Shown here piece after piece: positions 3,353 to 5,103 of a stretch of 5,103 nucleotides of DNA. The translations under genes were made by a program, and so were the position numbers. Origin of the DNA: an uncultured Xanthobacteraceae bacterium (GTDB taxonomy: Bacteria; Pseudomonadota; Alphaproteobacteria; Rhizobiales; Xanthobacteraceae); NCBI GenBank assembly GCA_955652195.1, contig CATPBC010000083.1:1-5103 (forward strand), written 5' to 3'. Every line of letters starts with the position of its first letter. The first letter of the stretch is position 1. The notes beneath the pieces are model-generated. The model was not told the origin of the DNA, ran no database searches, and saw only the letters and a program-made list of their open reading frames with translations.

Positions 3353-5103
3353 CTACCGCCGCAGCGCGGCGAGTACGCGTTCCGGGGTGATCGGCATCTG
3401 CACGATCGGCGCGGCGCCGAGCGGACGCAGCGCATCATTAATCGCATTCATCACGCAGGCTGGCGCGCCGGCAGTGCCCGCCTCGCCCGCGCCTTTGGCA
3501 CCGAGCTCGGAATCCGCGGTCGGCGTCACCACATGGCCGACCTCGATATCCGGCATTTCCGCCGCCATCGGCACCAGATAATCCATCATATTGGCATTGA
3601 GGAGCTGGCCGGCCTCGTCGTAGAGGCAGTGCTCAAACAAGGCGCCGCCGATGCCCTGCACGATGCCGCCGCGGATCTGCTCATCGACGAGCTGCGGATT
3701 GATCACCGTGCCGCAATCTTCGACGCACCAGTGCTTGAGCAGGCTCACCTGCCCGGTTTTGGTATCGACTTCCAGATAAGAGGCCTGCACGCCATTGGTG
3801 AAAGCGAACGGCCAGGCGCGCGGCACGTAGTGGCGCGTCACCATGAATTCAGCCTGAAAGCCGGGCGGCAGCGTGTCAGGCCGGAAATAAACGACGCGCG
3901 CGACTTCTTCGAGCCCCATGCGCTCGCGGCCGCTGTCGGCATCGACGACGATGCCGCCCCGGATATCGAGCGCCTGCGGATCGGCTTGCAGGATCGACGC
4001 GGCGGCGGCGAGCACATTGGCGCGCAGCGCCTTGCCGGCCTGCCAGGCGGCTTCGCCGCCAATGCCGGCGGCACGCGACGCCCAGGTGCCGCCGCCATAG
4101 GGCGTGTTGTCGGTGTCGCCGGTGATGACGCGAACGCGCTCGATCGGCACGCCGAACGACGTAGCGACGCATTGCGCCAGCACCGACTCGGCGCCCTGCC
4201 CCTGCTCGGTGACACCGGAATGGCAGAACACCGCGCCGGTGGCGTCGAGCCGCACCGTGGCGCCGTCTTGCGACGAGATGCGCGCGCCGCCGACGCCATA
4301 GAATGCCGCCGAGGGATTGGTGACCTCGATGAACGAGGCAAGCCCGATGCCGCGGTGGATGTCTTGCTCGCGCAGGCGCGCCTGCTCGGCGCGCAGGCCC
4401 GCGTAATCCATCATGCGCAAAATCTTGTCGAGCGCGGCGTGATGCGACAGCCGTTCGAATTTCAAGCCGGACGCGCCGGTCGCCGGATATTTATCGTCGA
4501 GGAAAAGATTGCGCCGCCGCATTTCGGCGACGTCCATGCCGATCTTGGCCGCCGCCAGTTCGACCAGGCCCTCAGTGACCGCGGTCGCGATCGGGTGGCC
4601 GACGGCGCGGTATTGGCACATCACGTTCTTGTTCTGAAAAACGACGCGGGCGCGGGCGCGGTAATTCGGGCAGATGTAGGGTCCGCCGACCAGATTGACG
4701 ACCTGGTTGGCTTCGATGCCGCTGGTGCGCGGATAGACCGAATAGGGTCCGATGCCGGTCAGATCGTCGATCGCGAAGGCGGTGATCGTGCCGTCGCGCT
4801 TGACGCCGATCTTCGCATGGACGCGATGATCGCGGGCGTGAATGTCGGTAACGAAGCTTTCCAGCCGATCGGCGACGAATTTGACCGGCCGCTTGAGCAA
4901 TTTCGCCAGCGCCGCCGTCGCCATCTCGTCGGCATAGACATGCACTTTGATGCCGAACGAGCCGCCGACGTCCTTGGTGACGACGCGAACCTGATGCTCT
5001 TCCAGACCGAGATGCTTGGCGAACAGGTTCTGAGTCATGTGCGGCGCCTGCGTGCCCTGATAAACGGTGAGGCGCTGCTCGCCCGCATTCCAGTCGGCGA
5101 CGA
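3353..5103 (-). CDS. Molybdenum hydroxylase large subunit (xanthine dehydrogenase/CoxL family), 5'-partial
   Basis: The gene ends at TAG (3355-3353) and its frame stays open to the right edge, so the Met codon at 5038 is internal. The 21 extra codons upstream (VADWNAGEQRLTVYQGTQAPHM) continue the family pattern. About 583 C-terminal residues are visible and about 200 are missing. Numbering from the first whole codon, motifs are QAPH (18-21), GGSFG (46-50, molybdopterin loop), YRAVGHP (164-170), EQGQG (299-303), GDTDNTPYGGGTWASR (328-343), DCGTVINP (462-469) and GAKGAGEAG (534-542). Glu540 is the catalytic base conserved in xanthine dehydrogenase and CO dehydrogenase. The protein binds Mo-molybdopterin cytosine dinucleotide and hydroxylates N-heterocycles, aldehydes or related rings with water-derived oxygen, normally with FeS and FAD partner subunits not seen here. 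The CO dehydrogenase active-site loop AYRCSF is absent, so this is not true CoxL. The substrate is unknown. Confidence 0.88.
   Translation of the reverse strand, partial: VADWNAGEQRLTVYQGTQAPHMTQNLFAKHLGLEEHQVRVVTKDVGGSFGIKVHVYADEMATAALAKLLKRPVKFVADRLESFVTDIHARDHRVHAKIGVKRDGTITAFAIDDLTGIGPYSVYPRTSGIEANQVVNLVGGPYICPNYRARARVVFQNKNVMCQYRAVGHPIATAVTEGLVELAAAKIGMDVAEMRRRNLFLDDKYPATGASGLKFERLSHHAALDKILRMMDYAGLRAEQARLREQDIHRGIGLASFIEVTNPSAAFYGVGGARISSQDGATVRLDATGAVFCHSGVTEQGQGAESVLAQCVATSFGVPIERVRVITGDTDNTPYGGGTWASRAAGIGGEAAWQAGKALRANVLAAAASILQADPQALDIRGGIVVDADSGRERMGLEEVARVVYFRPDTLPPGFQAEFMVTRHYVPRAWPFAFTNGVQASYLEVDTKTGQVSLLKHWCVEDCGTVINPQLVDEQIRGGIVQGIGGALFEHCLYDEAGQLLNANMMDYLVPMAAEMPDIEVGHVVTPTADSELGAKGAGEAGTAGAPACVMNAINDALRPLGAAPIVQMPITPERVLAALRR

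Noticed and set aside
3353..5038. Mo-hydroxylase starting at the Met codon at 5038
   Set aside because: The frame continues to the window edge with family-like sequence (TVYQGTQAPHM), so this Met is internal and the gene is 5'-partial.

Overview
The window looks like chromosomal DNA from a GC-rich alphaproteobacterium, most likely a Bradyrhizobium/Rhodopseudomonas-like member of the Hyphomicrobiales. This is inferred from codon usage, the gene types and the style of the intergenic repeats, not from a marker gene. Four genes make up a small aromatic or heteroaromatic catabolism region. A decayed DUF4145 gene and three blocks of palindromic repeats lie between them.

Layout. 1-181 (minus strand) is the N-terminus of a fumarylacetoacetate hydrolase (FAH) family protein cut by the left edge. 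182-518 is the divergent intergenic region, mostly filled by a nested palindromic element of about 160 bp (249-409). 519-1442 (plus) is a two-domain type I extradiol (VOC) dioxygenase with all its metal ligands. 1455-1872 (plus) holds broken pieces of a DUF4145 gene in several frames. 1873-2036 is the convergent gap, with an inverted pair of GTAG-headed REP units (1922-2002) followed by a different hairpin (2006-2025). 2037-3257 (minus) is a class A FAD monooxygenase resembling 3-hydroxybenzoate 6-hydroxylase. 3269-3342 is a second GTAG-headed REP pair. 3353-5103 (minus) is the C-terminal two thirds or more of a molybdenum hydroxylase large subunit (xanthine dehydrogenase/CoxL family), cut by the right edge.

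How the genes could work together (inference): the Mo-hydroxylase would hydroxylate a ring with oxygen from water, the flavin monooxygenase would add a further hydroxyl, the extradiol dioxygenase would open the ring, and the FAH-family enzyme would hydrolyse or decarboxylate the product. The substrate cannot be read from the sequence.

No wholly new system is evident. The least ordinary features are two REP pairs (BIMEs) that tightly bracket the flavin monooxygenase gene, one directly against its Shine-Dalgarno sequence; compensatory base changes in the REP stems; the large nested palindrome in the divergent promoter region; and the scrambled DUF4145 remnant.
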